Numbered from the stretch's first letter, positions 35,571-44,262 are shown. The stretch: DNA of 64,000 nt from Gammaproteobacteria bacterium (GCA_028818225.1 JAPPOG010000004.1:1-64000), one strand, 5' to 3'. Notes: generated from the letters alone by a model not told the origin. Translations and numbers: made by a program.

Positions 35571-36554
35571 ATGATTAAAAAAACTATAAATGTCCTAATA
35601 GCTGTTCTATTGGTATCCACAACATTTTTGTTTCAGACAAATGCACAGGAACAATTAAGCCAGCAAGAAGTCAATGGCTGGTTTGAAACACTTTCCAATT
35701 GGGGGAGATGGGGAACTGATGATCAATTAGGTACTGTAAATCACATAACCGAAGAAACGCGAGTAGCCGCTGCCCAATTGGTAGAAACCGGAGTCTCCGT
35801 TTCTATGGCTCATCCAATCCTGACCGATGAGGCTGCAGATAACTTTAATCCCTATGACCATCGAATGACTTCCATTGGCAGCAGCCCGGGCCCATGGTCA
35901 GGAGACTTTATTGGCGTTTCTTACCATGGCTATGCCCACTCTCACCTTGATGCTCTTTGTCACCGATTTCAATTTGGCACCATGTACAACGGTTATCCTG
36001 AAGATGAAGTTACCGAGGAAGGGTGTAATCAGCTTTCTATAGCAGGATTCGGAAACGGTATTTTTGGGCGTGGAATTGTTATGGATTTTCCACGCCTGCG
36101 CGGTGTGGACTGGTTGGAAAATGGAACCGCTATCACGCCTGAGTGGCTGGACGAATGGGAAGAAGAACACGGTATTACCGTTGGTCCTGGCGATATCGTA
36201 CTGATTCGAACTGGGCGCTGGCCACGAAGAGCAGCAGTAGGTCCATGGAATCTGGCGCAGGACTCGGCGGGCTTGCATGCCAGCAGTGTAGCCTGGCTAA
36301 AAGAACGAGATGTTGCAATGGTTGGCAGTGATAGTGCGCTGGATGTGAAACCCTCTGGTGTGACTGATTTCGATTCTCCGGTTCATGCTCTGGTTCTGGT
36401 TGCTTTGGGAATGCCAATATTCGATAACCTGGATCTCGAAGCGGTGGCGGAAGAAGCTATTCGTCATGACAGGCCGGCGTTTCTGTTTACCACAGCGCCT
36501 TTGCGTGTTGAGGGTGGTACCGGTTCGCCCTTGAATCCTATCGCTACTTTTTAA
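35571..36554 (+). CDS. Exported cyclase-family (kynurenine formamidase-like) hydrolase
   Basis: 327-aa metal-dependent hydrolase of the cyclase superfamily with a signal peptide (NVLIAVLLVSTTFLFQTNAQ). Signature metal-binding region HGYAHSHLDALCH (HxxxxD-type), the block RGIVMDFPRLRGVDWLENG, ITVGPGDIVLIRTGRW, and a late SDSALD with VHALVLVALGMPI. The family hydrolyses amides or cyclic compounds such as formylkynurenine; the exported form is often of unknown substrate. Co-directional with cysteine synthase and the isomerase gene. Confidence 0.88.
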   Translation: MIKKTINVLIAVLLVSTTFLFQTNAQEQLSQQEVNGWFETLSNWGRWGTDDQLGTVNHITEETRVAAAQLVETGVSVSMAHPILTDEAADNFNPYDHRMTSIGSSPGPWSGDFIGVSYHGYAHSHLDALCHRFQFGTMYNGYPEDEVTEEGCNQLSIAGFGNGIFGRGIVMDFPRLRGVDWLENGTAITPEWLDEWEEEHGITVGPGDIVLIRTGRWPRRAAVGPWNLAQDSAGLHASSVAWLKERDVAMVGSDSALDVKPSGVTDFDSPVHALVLVALGMPIFDNLDLEAVAEEAIRHDRPAFLFTTAPLRVEGGTGSPLNPIATF

Positions 36555-36573
36555 GAGTTAATGACCAAGCTAA

Positions 36574-37212
36574 ATGGCTGAGCTTATTGACGTCTATTAT
36601 TCTTTCCGCAGCCCTTATTCTTACCTCGCAACCCCTGGCATGTTGCGACTGGAACAGGACTTCGATGTCGAAGTGGCTCTGCGTCCGGTTTTACCCCTGG
36701 CGGTGAGACGGCCTGACTTTTTCAGCCCGGAAAATCTAAAACGAGCAAAATACATTCGCATGGATTGGCTGCGCCGTGCCGAATTTCTTGGTATGGCTGG
36801 AGTCTGGCCCAATCCCGATCCTATCGTGCAGGACATGGAGACTTACGAAATTGCCGAGGAACAGCCTTATATTTACGAGCTAACCAAATTAGGTGTAGAA
36901 GCGGAGCGACAGGGCAAGGGTATCGAGTTCGCCAAAGCAGTTTCCCATCTTATATTTGGCGGAACTAAAGGATGGAATGAAGGCTCGCATCTGGCAGATA
37001 CCATTGGAGAACTTGGACTAAACCTGGAGCAGATGCGCGCCGCGATCAGTGACGGCGATCACTTAAATGAAGTAGAACAGAATCAGGATGCCTTGGAGGC
37101 GTCCGGTCATTGGGGAGTTCCCAGTTTTGTATATAAGGACGAAGTCTTCTTCGGCCAGGATCGTATCGACACGCTACGCTGGCGACTGGCGCAAAACGGA
37201 TTGGAAAAATAA
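36574..37212 (+). CDS. DsbA-fold 2-hydroxychromene-2-carboxylate isomerase-like protein
   Basis: 212-aa cytoplasmic thioredoxin-fold protein of the HCCA isomerase/GST-kappa family: YYSFRSPYSYLA has Ser in the place of the DsbA active cysteine, and GHWGVPSFVYKDEVFFGQDRID carries the cis-Pro and the terminal motif. The family uses glutathione to isomerise aromatic-ring fragments; other members act on unknown thiol adducts. No aromatic degradation genes are adjacent. Last gene of the cysK run. Confidence 0.88.
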   Translation: MAELIDVYYSFRSPYSYLATPGMLRLEQDFDVEVALRPVLPLAVRRPDFFSPENLKRAKYIRMDWLRRAEFLGMAGVWPNPDPIVQDMETYEIAEEQPYIYELTKLGVEAERQGKGIEFAKAVSHLIFGGTKGWNEGSHLADTIGELGLNLEQMRAAISDGDHLNEVEQNQDALEASGHWGVPSFVYKDEVFFGQDRIDTLRWRLAQNGLEK

Positions 37213-37223
37213 CAGTCAAAAAA

Positions 37224-37262
37224 TTGCCGACTGAGCCAGATAAATCTGGCTACAGCCGGCAA
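37224..37262 (-). terminator. Terminator of second TonB receptor gene
   Basis: Hairpin of about 16 pairs: TTGCCG-CTG-AGCCAGA paired with TCTGGCT-CAG-CGGCAA around a TAAA loop, with one mismatch and one bulge. On the minus strand it is followed by TTTTTTG. It lies 22 nt after the receptor stop. Confidence 0.82.
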
Positions 37263-37283
37263 GCTGCTTGAGTTAAAAAATTC

Positions 37284-39452
37284 CTAGAACTGGTACTGCA
37301 CTCGACCGAAGAAGTTGCGACCGTAACCGAACATGCGACTTCCCCGGGGCACATTACTATTCAACACTCGATTGAATCCTGTTAGATGATCAATGTAGTT
37401 TTCATCAAGCAGGTTTTCTGCGCCCGCACTGATCGTCCAGCTGCTATCCACCAGCCAGGTTAGAAACACATTAGTCAGAGCATAACCGTCGGTACTAAAA
37501 AAGGAGTTATTACCATTCATTGGATCGTCGGTATTGGTAGCAGAGATGTCTTTTTGATCCGCTACCCAAACCTGTTCGAGCTTGGCCTGAAAGGCGCTCG
37601 TCTCGTAGAACAATGCAAGTCTCAGGTTGTTAGGCATGATGCGATAGAGATCATCATTAATATCATCTCGCTCACCATCGACGGATGAATAGATACCTTC
37701 AAGTCTGTACCTGTCATTTATACGAGCACCGAAGGTGACATCCAGGCCTTCAAACTCCGCATCGGTATTGGAAAAAATTAGCGGCGTGGGGTCGCCATTC
37801 GCGTTGCGTGATACACCTACGACTGCCATATTGGTAGCCGGTGTGCCCTGAATGTAATCGTCTACACTGCGTCGATAAATACGGGGTGAGAAATAGAGCG
37901 CATCGTAATCCCAGTCCAAACCTATTTCCCATTGTCGGCTTGTTTCAGGAACCAGCATTGGATTGCCTACGTAGTTGTTGCCGTCGCCAAGCCCGGCATT
38001 AGCTTCCAGTGGAATCCACAAAAATCGTTCCTGATACAGTGGTGAACGCATCCGCTGGGCGAAGCCCAACTCGAGAACCAGGTTGTTGGTCGCTTGATAA
38101 CGCGTCTTCACTACCCAGTCTTCGTTGTCATCGCTGTGGCTGCGATCGGAATTGTTAAATCCCTGACGCAACATCCATACGGCATGAGGGGGTGTGCCCA
38201 TTGGCCACATCATTGGATTCATATCCACCAATCGGGCAGGGAAGGCATCGACAGTGCCCGCATCCATGTCAACGTCTTCCAGGCGAACACCGGCCTCCAA
38301 ATACCAGCGATCATCCAGGGTTGCTGACCATTGTCCAAAATAGGCAAGACTTTCTACGTCAACGTCGTTGAAGTTATTGACGAAGAATGGACCAAAATCT
38401 GGATCGGTAACCGTAGCATCATGAGTCGCATCCTTTCCTTCTGCACCGAGAACAAATGTTCCTCCGGCTAAGGGAAAGTCGATGGCAACATTGAAACCAG
38501 ATTCATCGCTTTCCGTGTCGACAAAGCGTTTGTCGTCGCCCACAAATGGAGGAAGCATCAGGCTGGAGAAATCCGGCGTTGGTCGCAGCAAGAAGTTGCT
38601 CATGCCGTGGTCAATTTCAGAGCCGTACAGCCGAACCTCGAAGCCGACATTATTAAAACTGGTACTGTAGCTGACATTCCAGATATCGGTTTCAAACCAA
38701 TCGATGTCCATCGGTAAACTGGGTGTGCCAGTGTCGTCGGTTGCGAGACGGTAGAAGTTCACATCGAATTCGTGATTGTCATTGCGGAAGCCATAACCAA
38801 GTCCATAAACGTCACGGGAATACTCCGTAGCATCTACAGTGCCTTCTGCAGATTCGTAATCGTCACCTTCATCGAAACTGCCAACACCGTAAATCCGATG
38901 GTTACGATTTGAGGCACCGAATACACCAGAGAAGGAAGCGCCGCTATCGACACTACCGAATGCCGCTTCAGTGTCACCGCTAAAGGCCCAGCCATTGCCG
39001 CCGTTATATGCAGGTCGTTTCCAGAGCGCAGTTGCTGCGCCACCGATACCGCCGCCGGTTGTGATCGAGGCAATTCCTTGCTCCACCACAATCTCATCCA
39101 TTAAGCCGGCAGGAATATGATGCAGAGGGGGAGCCATCCAGTTAGGACCTCCACCATGAATCAGCATGCCATCCACTCGCACATTAATGCGTGGACCAAA
39201 CATGCCGCGATATTGAATCTGCCCTGTTAAAGGGCCGTTATTGCTAACTGCACCACCGGGAACCTGGTTAATTAGTTTGGCAGCATCCACCGCACTTCCG
39301 GTGCGGTTTGCAGTAAATTCTTTCTGGATAAACTCCTGTCGCCCAATAACGGTAATTTCTTCAATGGAATCATCCTGGGCGAAGAGTGGACCGCTGGTAC
39401 TTAGAGGAATCAGGATGAAAGGTATGGCATGTGAAAACAAATTCTTATTCAC
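37284..39452 (-). CDS. TonB-dependent receptor, copper-receptor-like
   Basis: 722-aa outer-membrane transporter: signal peptide, EEITVIGRQEF TonB-box region, plug with VVEQGIASITTGGGIGGAA, and a barrel ending in GRNFFGRVQYQF. The plug segment RVDGMLIHGGGPNWMAPPLHHI and the external-loop stretch MNPMMWPMGTPPHAVWMLRQ are unusually rich in Met and His, as in OprC/NosA-type copper receptors. Metal is therefore the best guess, but not shown. It is followed by its own terminator and is divergent from a TPR protein gene with a 286-nt gap. Confidence 0.88.
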   Translation of the reverse strand: MNKNLFSHAIPFILIPLSTSGPLFAQDDSIEEITVIGRQEFIQKEFTANRTGSAVDAAKLINQVPGGAVSNNGPLTGQIQYRGMFGPRINVRVDGMLIHGGGPNWMAPPLHHIPAGLMDEIVVEQGIASITTGGGIGGAATALWKRPAYNGGNGWAFSGDTEAAFGSVDSGASFSGVFGASNRNHRIYGVGSFDEGDDYESAEGTVDATEYSRDVYGLGYGFRNDNHEFDVNFYRLATDDTGTPSLPMDIDWFETDIWNVSYSTSFNNVGFEVRLYGSEIDHGMSNFLLRPTPDFSSLMLPPFVGDDKRFVDTESDESGFNVAIDFPLAGGTFVLGAEGKDATHDATVTDPDFGPFFVNNFNDVDVESLAYFGQWSATLDDRWYLEAGVRLEDVDMDAGTVDAFPARLVDMNPMMWPMGTPPHAVWMLRQGFNNSDRSHSDDNEDWVVKTRYQATNNLVLELGFAQRMRSPLYQERFLWIPLEANAGLGDGNNYVGNPMLVPETSRQWEIGLDWDYDALYFSPRIYRRSVDDYIQGTPATNMAVVGVSRNANGDPTPLIFSNTDAEFEGLDVTFGARINDRYRLEGIYSSVDGERDDINDDLYRIMPNNLRLALFYETSAFQAKLEQVWVADQKDISATNTDDPMNGNNSFFSTDGYALTNVFLTWLVDSSWTISAGAENLLDENYIDHLTGFNRVLNSNVPRGSRMFGYGRNFFGRVQYQF

Positions 39453-39513
39453 GAAAAGCTCCTGGAGAGATCATTCAAACAACTGAAAAAAATTATAAAG
39501 TTGCGCACTTTTT

Positions 39514-39558
39514 GAGCCTATGTGGCATATTGTCACTGCGGCGATACGCCACAGGCTC
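39514..39558. promoter_or_regulatory. Long dyad in the TonB-receptor/TPR divergent region
   Basis: GAGCC (39514-39518) and TGTGGCATAT (39521-39530) pair with ATACGCCACA (39544-39553) and GGCTC (39554-39558): 14 of 15 pairs, with a TA bulge and a 13-nt loop. It lies 62 nt upstream of the receptor start. There is no T-run, so an operator or 5' leader structure is more likely than a terminator. Confidence 0.5.
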
Positions 39559-39738
39559 GCGAGAGTATTTATTATCTTTATTTCAATAACTTATGCTTGT
39601 TTGAAACTTTTTGTGGCAGCCATTTCCGGAGCAATAGAATGATTAAGTTTTGATTCAGGTCAATTTCAATATAAAGGTCAAAACTTGTTACGATTTAGCA
39701 TCGTGAAGGCGATATTAGCAGGGTCGGTTTAAACATCT

Positions 39739-40764
39739 ATGGGATCCAATTTTTACAGGCGATTAATCCTTGTTTTGTTCACATTTCAGTGTGGAACAAT
39801 CACTGCTTATCTATACGCCCAGGAACCAGAGCCTGATGGGCAAAGCACCGAAGAGCTTGAAGCCAGGGCGCTGGAGATATCCCAGGAAATTTCTGCTCGT
39901 CAGGCGGCAATCGAAAATATCCAGAGCGACCTTGGTATCTTCGACCCATCATTAATCGAAGCCTACGGTGACATGGCTCGCTTTTATACCGAACTGGAAG
40001 ATTACAATAATGCCATTCGGCTCTACACTGATGCCTTGCAAATAGCGCGGATAAATACCGGGCTTTACAGTCACGAACAAATTCCGATTCTCGATTCCCT
40101 GATTGAAAACAACGGCCGTGCCAGTGAATGGGAAGAAGTCGATAACCTGCAGGAACTTTATTACCTGATTAACTCGCGCCTGTATGAGCTTGCCGATTTG
40201 GAATATTTGCAGGCAGCAGAAATCTACGGAGCCTGGAAACTGCGGGTCGTCCGTGAAAATCTTTTGGGCCAGACAGGGTTTGGCTTAATGAGCACTGCCG
40301 AAGAGCTCAGCAGTTTTTACGATCGCACTATTGCCCGTCTTGAACTTTTGCCGAATGTTCGAAGAGAAAATTTATTAAACGTTATCTATGGGAAGTCGCA
40401 AACTGATCTAGCCCTCGCTCGTTCGGTAGCTGCTACACCCTATACCGCATTTCAGGGCAGTGAGAGTCAGTACATTAACCAAATTCGATGCCGTAATGTG
40501 CGCAATGCGGCTGGGCAAACCGTCCGGCAGTGTTATTCTGTGCCGGTAGAGAATCCTCGCTATCGACTATCCCAGAGAGAAGCGAAACAATTTGCCCTTC
40601 AGCGCCATACCCGGGAAATTTCCCGCTCCATTGCCAGGCTCGAAGGTATTAAGAACACCAGTACCGAGTTGAGCGCTGGAGAGAAGCAGCAAATCGACGT
40701 GCAGATCGCCGAACTGGTGACCGAATCAGAACAGCTGGTGCGCTCCAGTAGAGGCCTGTTCTAA
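39739..40764 (+). CDS. Exported TPR-like protein, unknown
   Basis: 341-aa protein with an N-terminal hydrophobic signal (RLILVLFTFQCGTITAYLYAQ) and helical repeats: YGDMARFYTELEDYNNAIRLYTDALQIAR is a clear tetratricopeptide unit near residue 75. The rest is helical. Two cysteines lie in QIRCRNVRNAAGQTVRQCYSVP. No catalytic motif is visible. Probably a periplasmic scaffold. It lies between the second TonB receptor and the peroxiredoxin gene, with no conserved neighbour I can name. Confidence 0.75.
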   Translation: MGSNFYRRLILVLFTFQCGTITAYLYAQEPEPDGQSTEELEARALEISQEISARQAAIENIQSDLGIFDPSLIEAYGDMARFYTELEDYNNAIRLYTDALQIARINTGLYSHEQIPILDSLIENNGRASEWEEVDNLQELYYLINSRLYELADLEYLQAAEIYGAWKLRVVRENLLGQTGFGLMSTAEELSSFYDRTIARLELLPNVRRENLLNVIYGKSQTDLALARSVAATPYTAFQGSESQYINQIRCRNVRNAAGQTVRQCYSVPVENPRYRLSQREAKQFALQRHTREISRSIARLEGIKNTSTELSAGEKQQIDVQIAELVTESEQLVRSSRGLF

Positions 40765-40912
40765 AGAGTAAAGCGCGTTAAGACTCAAAAACTAACCGAA
40801 ATAAGCGGTTTTCAGCCAATTTTGCTGGAAATTTAGGCTCACAAAAGGTACAAAAGAATCCGCTGAAACGGGCGATTCTCGCTTCAGCCTCTAACTATAA
40901 CTGGAGGAGATT

Positions 40913-41455
40913 ATGTCTCAATTTGCCAATCGGCTTGCTCGAGTCCTGCTGTCCGCTTTAGTGGCAGTACTGGCGCTTGGGAGTCAGTTTGCGGCAGCTC
41001 TGGAAGTCGGTGATAAAGCACCGGATTTTTCGCTGCAAGCTTCAGATGGCGAAACCTACACGCTTTCCCAGTTCGCTGGTGATAAGCCTGTGGTGATTGC
41101 TTTCTTTCCCAAAGCCTTTACCGGTGGCTGAACTATGCAATGTAAAGCGCTGCGTGACAGTGCCAGAGAAATTCAGAGTTTCGACGTTGCATACTTTATG
41201 GCCAGCGTAGATACGCTGGAAGACAACACAGCTTTTGCGGCTGAGCATGAAGCTAATTTTCCAATCCTAGCGGATCCAAACAAGGAAATGACTGGTGAGT
41301 ACGATGTTTTGATGGAAGTCGGCTTCGCCAATCGCTGGACGTTCTATATTGATACGGACGGCACTATCCTTAAGATCGACAAGGAAACCAACCCGGCAAC
41401 GGCGGGACGAGACCTGGTAGCCAATATGGAGGAACTGGGTTTCAACAAGATCTAG
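40913..41455 (+). CDS. Exported peroxiredoxin with in-frame TGA, candidate selenoprotein
   Basis: Thiol peroxidase-type protein of 180 aa, read through one TGA (41129-41131). Signal peptide [20 protein letters not shown]... ends near [23 protein letters not shown] opens the Prx domain and [13 protein letters not shown] precedes the TGA. Family members have Cys there (FTPGC-type), so TGA codes for residue 73, Sec in place of the peroxidatic Cys, followed by [10 protein letters not shown] with a resolving-type Cys at 77. Both halves are in the same frame with no other lesion. A GGAGGAG ribosome site precedes ATG 40913; a SECIS-like hairpin and a terminator follow. A pseudogene is the alternative. 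A second start at ATG 41135 would miss the active site. Confidence 0.82.
41129..41193 (+). promoter_or_regulatory. Candidate bacterial SECIS element
   Basis: Core hairpin GCGCTG (41147-41152) with CAGTGC (41158-41163), six pairs including one G-U, closes the pentaloop CGTGA. The loop GU (41154-41155) lies 23-24 nt after the TGA, the spacing reported for SelB-binding bacterial SECIS hairpins such as that of E. coli fdhF. An outer pairing TATGCAA (41134-41140) with TTGCATA (41187-41193) encloses it. The structure was found by eye and its stability was not computed. Confidence 0.62.
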
Positions 41456-41479
41456 TCAGCTAGATTAACAAGTTCCATC

Positions 41480-41515
41480 AAAACCCGATCATCGAATGAT
41501 GGTCGGGTTTTGTTT
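41480..41515 (+). terminator. Rho-independent terminator after candidate selenoprotein
   Basis: 14-pair stem AAAACCCGATCATC / GATGGTCGGGTTTT with a GAAT loop and one G-U pair, followed by GTTTT. It lies 24 nt after the stop of the peroxiredoxin gene, so the gene ends its own transcript. Confidence 0.9.
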
Positions 41516-41714
41516 TGGGTCCGAAAAAATGAAACTTCGCTGAGAATTTTTGTTCTAAGATAGTAGTACTTTCGTAAGCTGGGGACGTCCAAGTAAATAG
41601 AGCGAAACTGTAGTGCATGGTGTCCTCATGCTGATGGTTTATAAACTCAGTTGTGACGCTATAAGCCCTATGCCAGAATACTCGTCTGCTTCAGCTAGGG
41701 GGTGAGCAGCAATA

Positions 41715-42638
41715 ATGTCTAAATCAGGTCTTTTTGTAATCGCGGCGGTAGCGATTCTAACCTTGCTGTCGCTGGTATATTTTGCAATTACCTTCGAAGC
41801 GCCTGAAGGTACGACCACTGTTGTCATCGAGCCCCCGGCGCCCGCATTACAAGCTGTCGAACCCGCCGAAAGTCCAACTCGGAGCGCACAACAAAATTCA
41901 CCCTTGCCACAAATCCGCATCCAGCCACAGGCTGAGCCACCAGCTGTTGCGGTAACAGATGTAGAGGAAGTCGAAGTTGCGCGGCCTCCGGAAGAAATAG
42001 AAGTGGTTGAGGAAGAGCCCGCAGTAGTTCAAGAAGAAAGTGCTACAGATGTGATACAACTGCCAACGCTTAATAGCTCAGATTCCTTTGTCCTGGACGG
42101 TTTGCGCGCGATGCAAAATGGTGCTGCATTGGTGGAGTTGCTAGCGCGCGACCAGATCGTTAGAAAATTTGTTGTATTTGTGGAAAACATAAGTCGCGGC
42201 GAATTTCCTCAAACCGGACTACCATACCGCGCTCTTGGCCAGGATATGCCCGTGCGGAATATCGATGAGAATTTGTTTGTCATGGATGAATCTGCTCATG
42301 CCAGGTTCGATCATGCAGTACAAACATTTGTATCCATGGATACTGAAGTAGCTATGGCTTTTTATCGAACCCTGTCGCCATTGTTCCAGCAAGCCTATGC
42401 AGAGATTGGCTTCAGAAATGTAAGTTTCGACGACACCTTGCGCGCTGCTATCAATAATGTGTTGCGTACTACCAACATGGAAGGCCCTTATCAATTAGTG
42501 CGCCCATCTATCATGTACCTTTACGCGGATGCCTCCATTGAAAACTTGCAAGAAGTTCATAAGCAACTAATTCGTATCGGTCCTGATAATACGATTTTGC
42601 TGAAAGCGAAGCTGCGTGAATTTGTCGCTCTCCTATAA
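41715..42638 (+). CDS. DUF3014 family membrane-anchored protein
   Basis: 307-aa protein with a single N-terminal membrane helix (GLFVIAAVAILTLLSLVYFAI), a Pro/Glu/Val-rich linker (residues about 30-115, PPAPALQAVEPAE and EEIEVVEEEP) and a C-terminal DUF3014 domain starting near LPTLNSSDSFVLDGL and including RKFVVFVENISRGEFP. Most of it should be periplasmic. Function of the family unknown. 22 nt upstream of the sulfurtransferase gene. Confidence 0.82.
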   Translation: MSKSGLFVIAAVAILTLLSLVYFAITFEAPEGTTTVVIEPPAPALQAVEPAESPTRSAQQNSPLPQIRIQPQAEPPAVAVTDVEEVEVARPPEEIEVVEEEPAVVQEESATDVIQLPTLNSSDSFVLDGLRAMQNGAALVELLARDQIVRKFVVFVENISRGEFPQTGLPYRALGQDMPVRNIDENLFVMDESAHARFDHAVQTFVSMDTEVAMAFYRTLSPLFQQAYAEIGFRNVSFDDTLRAAINNVLRTTNMEGPYQLVRPSIMYLYADASIENLQEVHKQLIRIGPDNTILLKAKLREFVALL

Positions 42639-42660
42639 AAGCAATATATAGAACAATTGC

Positions 42661-43509
42661 ATGTTGAAAATTAATTCACCGCTGGTTGCAACAGATTGGC
42701 TTGCCGAGCACTTGGCTGATGAAGCTCTCATCGTTCTCGATGCCTCTGTACCTCCAGTTGTCCCCGGATACACATCAATTAACAACGAAGAGCATTTTCA
42801 AGCGATACCTGGCGCAAGACGCTTCGATTACGACGGGGTTGTTTGTAAGCCCAATAGCTCGTTGCCTCACATGATGCCCGCCGCAGGGCTATTTGAGGAA
42901 GAGGTTCGAAAGCTCGGGGTTAATAATGAAAGTGTCATCGTCGTTTATGACGATGTCGGTCTGTATGCCAGCCCCCGTGCCTGGTGGATGTTTCGAGCTA
43001 TGGGGCATGAACAGGTTGCTGTGCTAAATGGTGGCTTACCGAAGTGGATAGATGAGCGGCGCGATGTTGTTGCTAGCTACGCCGAAGTTGAAAAAGGCAA
43101 TTTTAATGCGCGCGAGGATGACTCTCTATTCTGTGATTTCGAAGTGGTATTGAAAAGTCTGTACGAACCTGATTGCGAAATTTTGGATGCGCGCTCTGCC
43201 GCAAGATTCCGGGGTGAGGCACCAGAACCACGACCGGGGGTCCGGGGCGGTCACATGCCGAATGCGAAAAGCTTGCCTTTTCCTGAAGTTTTAAACGATG
43301 GTCAATTGAAATCTGCAGAAGAATTGATAGATATTTTTGCCGGACTGGCAGAGAAAGAGCAAAAAGTCATCACCAGTTGCGGCTCGGGAATTACTGCCTG
43401 TATTCTGACCCTGGCAGCAAACGTTGCTGGTTATGAGAAGCTTTCGGTTTATGATGGCAGTTGGGCGGAATGGGGAGCTCCATCCCACTTACCGGTGGTC
43501 ACTGATTAA
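42661..43509 (+). CDS. sseA: Sulfurtransferase, rhodanese/3-mercaptopyruvate type
   Basis: 282-aa tandem-rhodanese enzyme that moves sulfane sulfur to thiol or cyanide acceptors in the cytoplasm. The N-terminal inactive rhodanese domain contains LIVLDASVPP and VIVVYDDVGLYASPRAWWM; the C-terminal domain has ILDARSAARFRGE and the active-site loop TSCGSGITACILTLA, which matches 3-mercaptopyruvate sulfurtransferases (CGSGVTA). Adjacent to the DUF3014 gene. No selenium- or cysteine-specific gene is directly coupled. Length is normal. Confidence 0.92.
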   Translation: MLKINSPLVATDWLAEHLADEALIVLDASVPPVVPGYTSINNEEHFQAIPGARRFDYDGVVCKPNSSLPHMMPAAGLFEEEVRKLGVNNESVIVVYDDVGLYASPRAWWMFRAMGHEQVAVLNGGLPKWIDERRDVVASYAEVEKGNFNAREDDSLFCDFEVVLKSLYEPDCEILDARSAARFRGEAPEPRPGVRGGHMPNAKSLPFPEVLNDGQLKSAEELIDIFAGLAEKEQKVITSCGSGITACILTLAANVAGYEKLSVYDGSWAEWGAPSHLPVVTD

Positions 43510-43613
43510 GTTTAGGAAAAAGAGTTTAAGAAGAACTCTTGCAGGACCGGCTCACGAGCACTAAAGCTAAAAACTATTCGAAACTTCCTATAGTCACCGA
43601 TTAATCACAAAAA

Positions 43614-43639
43614 TGCCGTAGCTCTTTCGGGCTACGGCA
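43614..43639 (-). terminator. Terminator of cupin gene
   Basis: Perfect 9-bp stem TGCCGTAGC / GCTACGGCA with an 8-nt loop. On the minus strand it is followed by a TTTTTG run. It lies about 90 nt beyond the cupin stop. It may also limit readthrough from the sulfurtransferase side. Confidence 0.75.
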
Positions 43640-43730
43640 CCTCTTATCAATTATCGGCTTATTAAAATAACTCTACTTATGTTCTTTAATAGAGAAATGG
43701 CCAAACAAAGACGACTTCAGTGTTCTACAA

Positions 43731-44195
43731 TTATTGTTCAGGTTGCGGGATTTGGGTCGTAATCACCGGCCCCATTCCCATAATCTGAACAATCACTTCT
43801 TCATCCTTCGCCATGTCATAGTGGTGGCCTTCCGGAGGCTGATAAATAAATGTGCCTTCGGCTACAGCCATCATATCGTCTGGATTATAGATATCGGATT
43901 TTGGCCCCCAGGAGGTGTACCAGGTGCCTTTGATCACGGTGATGTAGCGGGCAGTGCTGTGATAATGTGGCCGACTCCCTGCGCCCGGGGGGAAGGTAAT
44001 TCGAATGACATAAAGACCAGGCTTGGAAGGATCCCCGTAAATTGTTTCGCTGCGGGCGCCACCTTGAAACAGGTCTTCAGGCTGAGCGATTATGAATCCC
44101 AGGTCGTCAGGCTGGACGCTTTGCGCCAGCGTAGTTTGGAGCGAAAAGATCGCAACAGAACATAATGCAAACAAGCAGATTTTTATTAATTTCAT
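43731..44195 (-). CDS. Exported cupin-domain protein
   Basis: 154-aa exported protein, signal peptide LIKICLFALCSVAIFSLQTTLAQ (ATG 44195), then a small cupin: RITFPPGAGSRPHYHSTARYITVIKGTWYT carries the His pair of motif 1 and YQPPEGHHYDMAKDEE motif 2. Likely a periplasmic metal-binding beta-barrel; role unknown. Start at 44195 is preferred to the longer frame (44219) since the signal then sits at the N terminus. Preceded leftward by a broken SDR gene. Confidence 0.85.
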   Translation of the reverse strand: MKLIKICLFALCSVAIFSLQTTLAQSVQPDDLGFIIAQPEDLFQGGARSETIYGDPSKPGLYVIRITFPPGAGSRPHYHSTARYITVIKGTWYTSWGPKSDIYNPDDMMAVAEGTFIYQPPEGHHYDMAKDEEVIVQIMGMGPVITTQIPQPEQ

Positions 44196-44262
44196 TATTA
44201 TTACTCCATCTAGAGTCACTGTTTAAACAGAGATTATCTAAATTCCGGCAGGAGTTATAGGC

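Noticed and set aside
40780-40912. Small hairpins upstream of the selenoprotein candidate
   Set aside because: CCG..CGG and GCTGAA..TTCAGC pairings are short with poor loops; not distinct from chance, and they lie before the ribosome site without an obvious role.
41135-41455. A separate gene starting at ATG 41135
   Set aside because: It is in the same frame as the upstream peroxiredoxin half, has no ribosome site of its own, and would lack the active-site residue. It is the C-terminal part of the TGA-containing gene.
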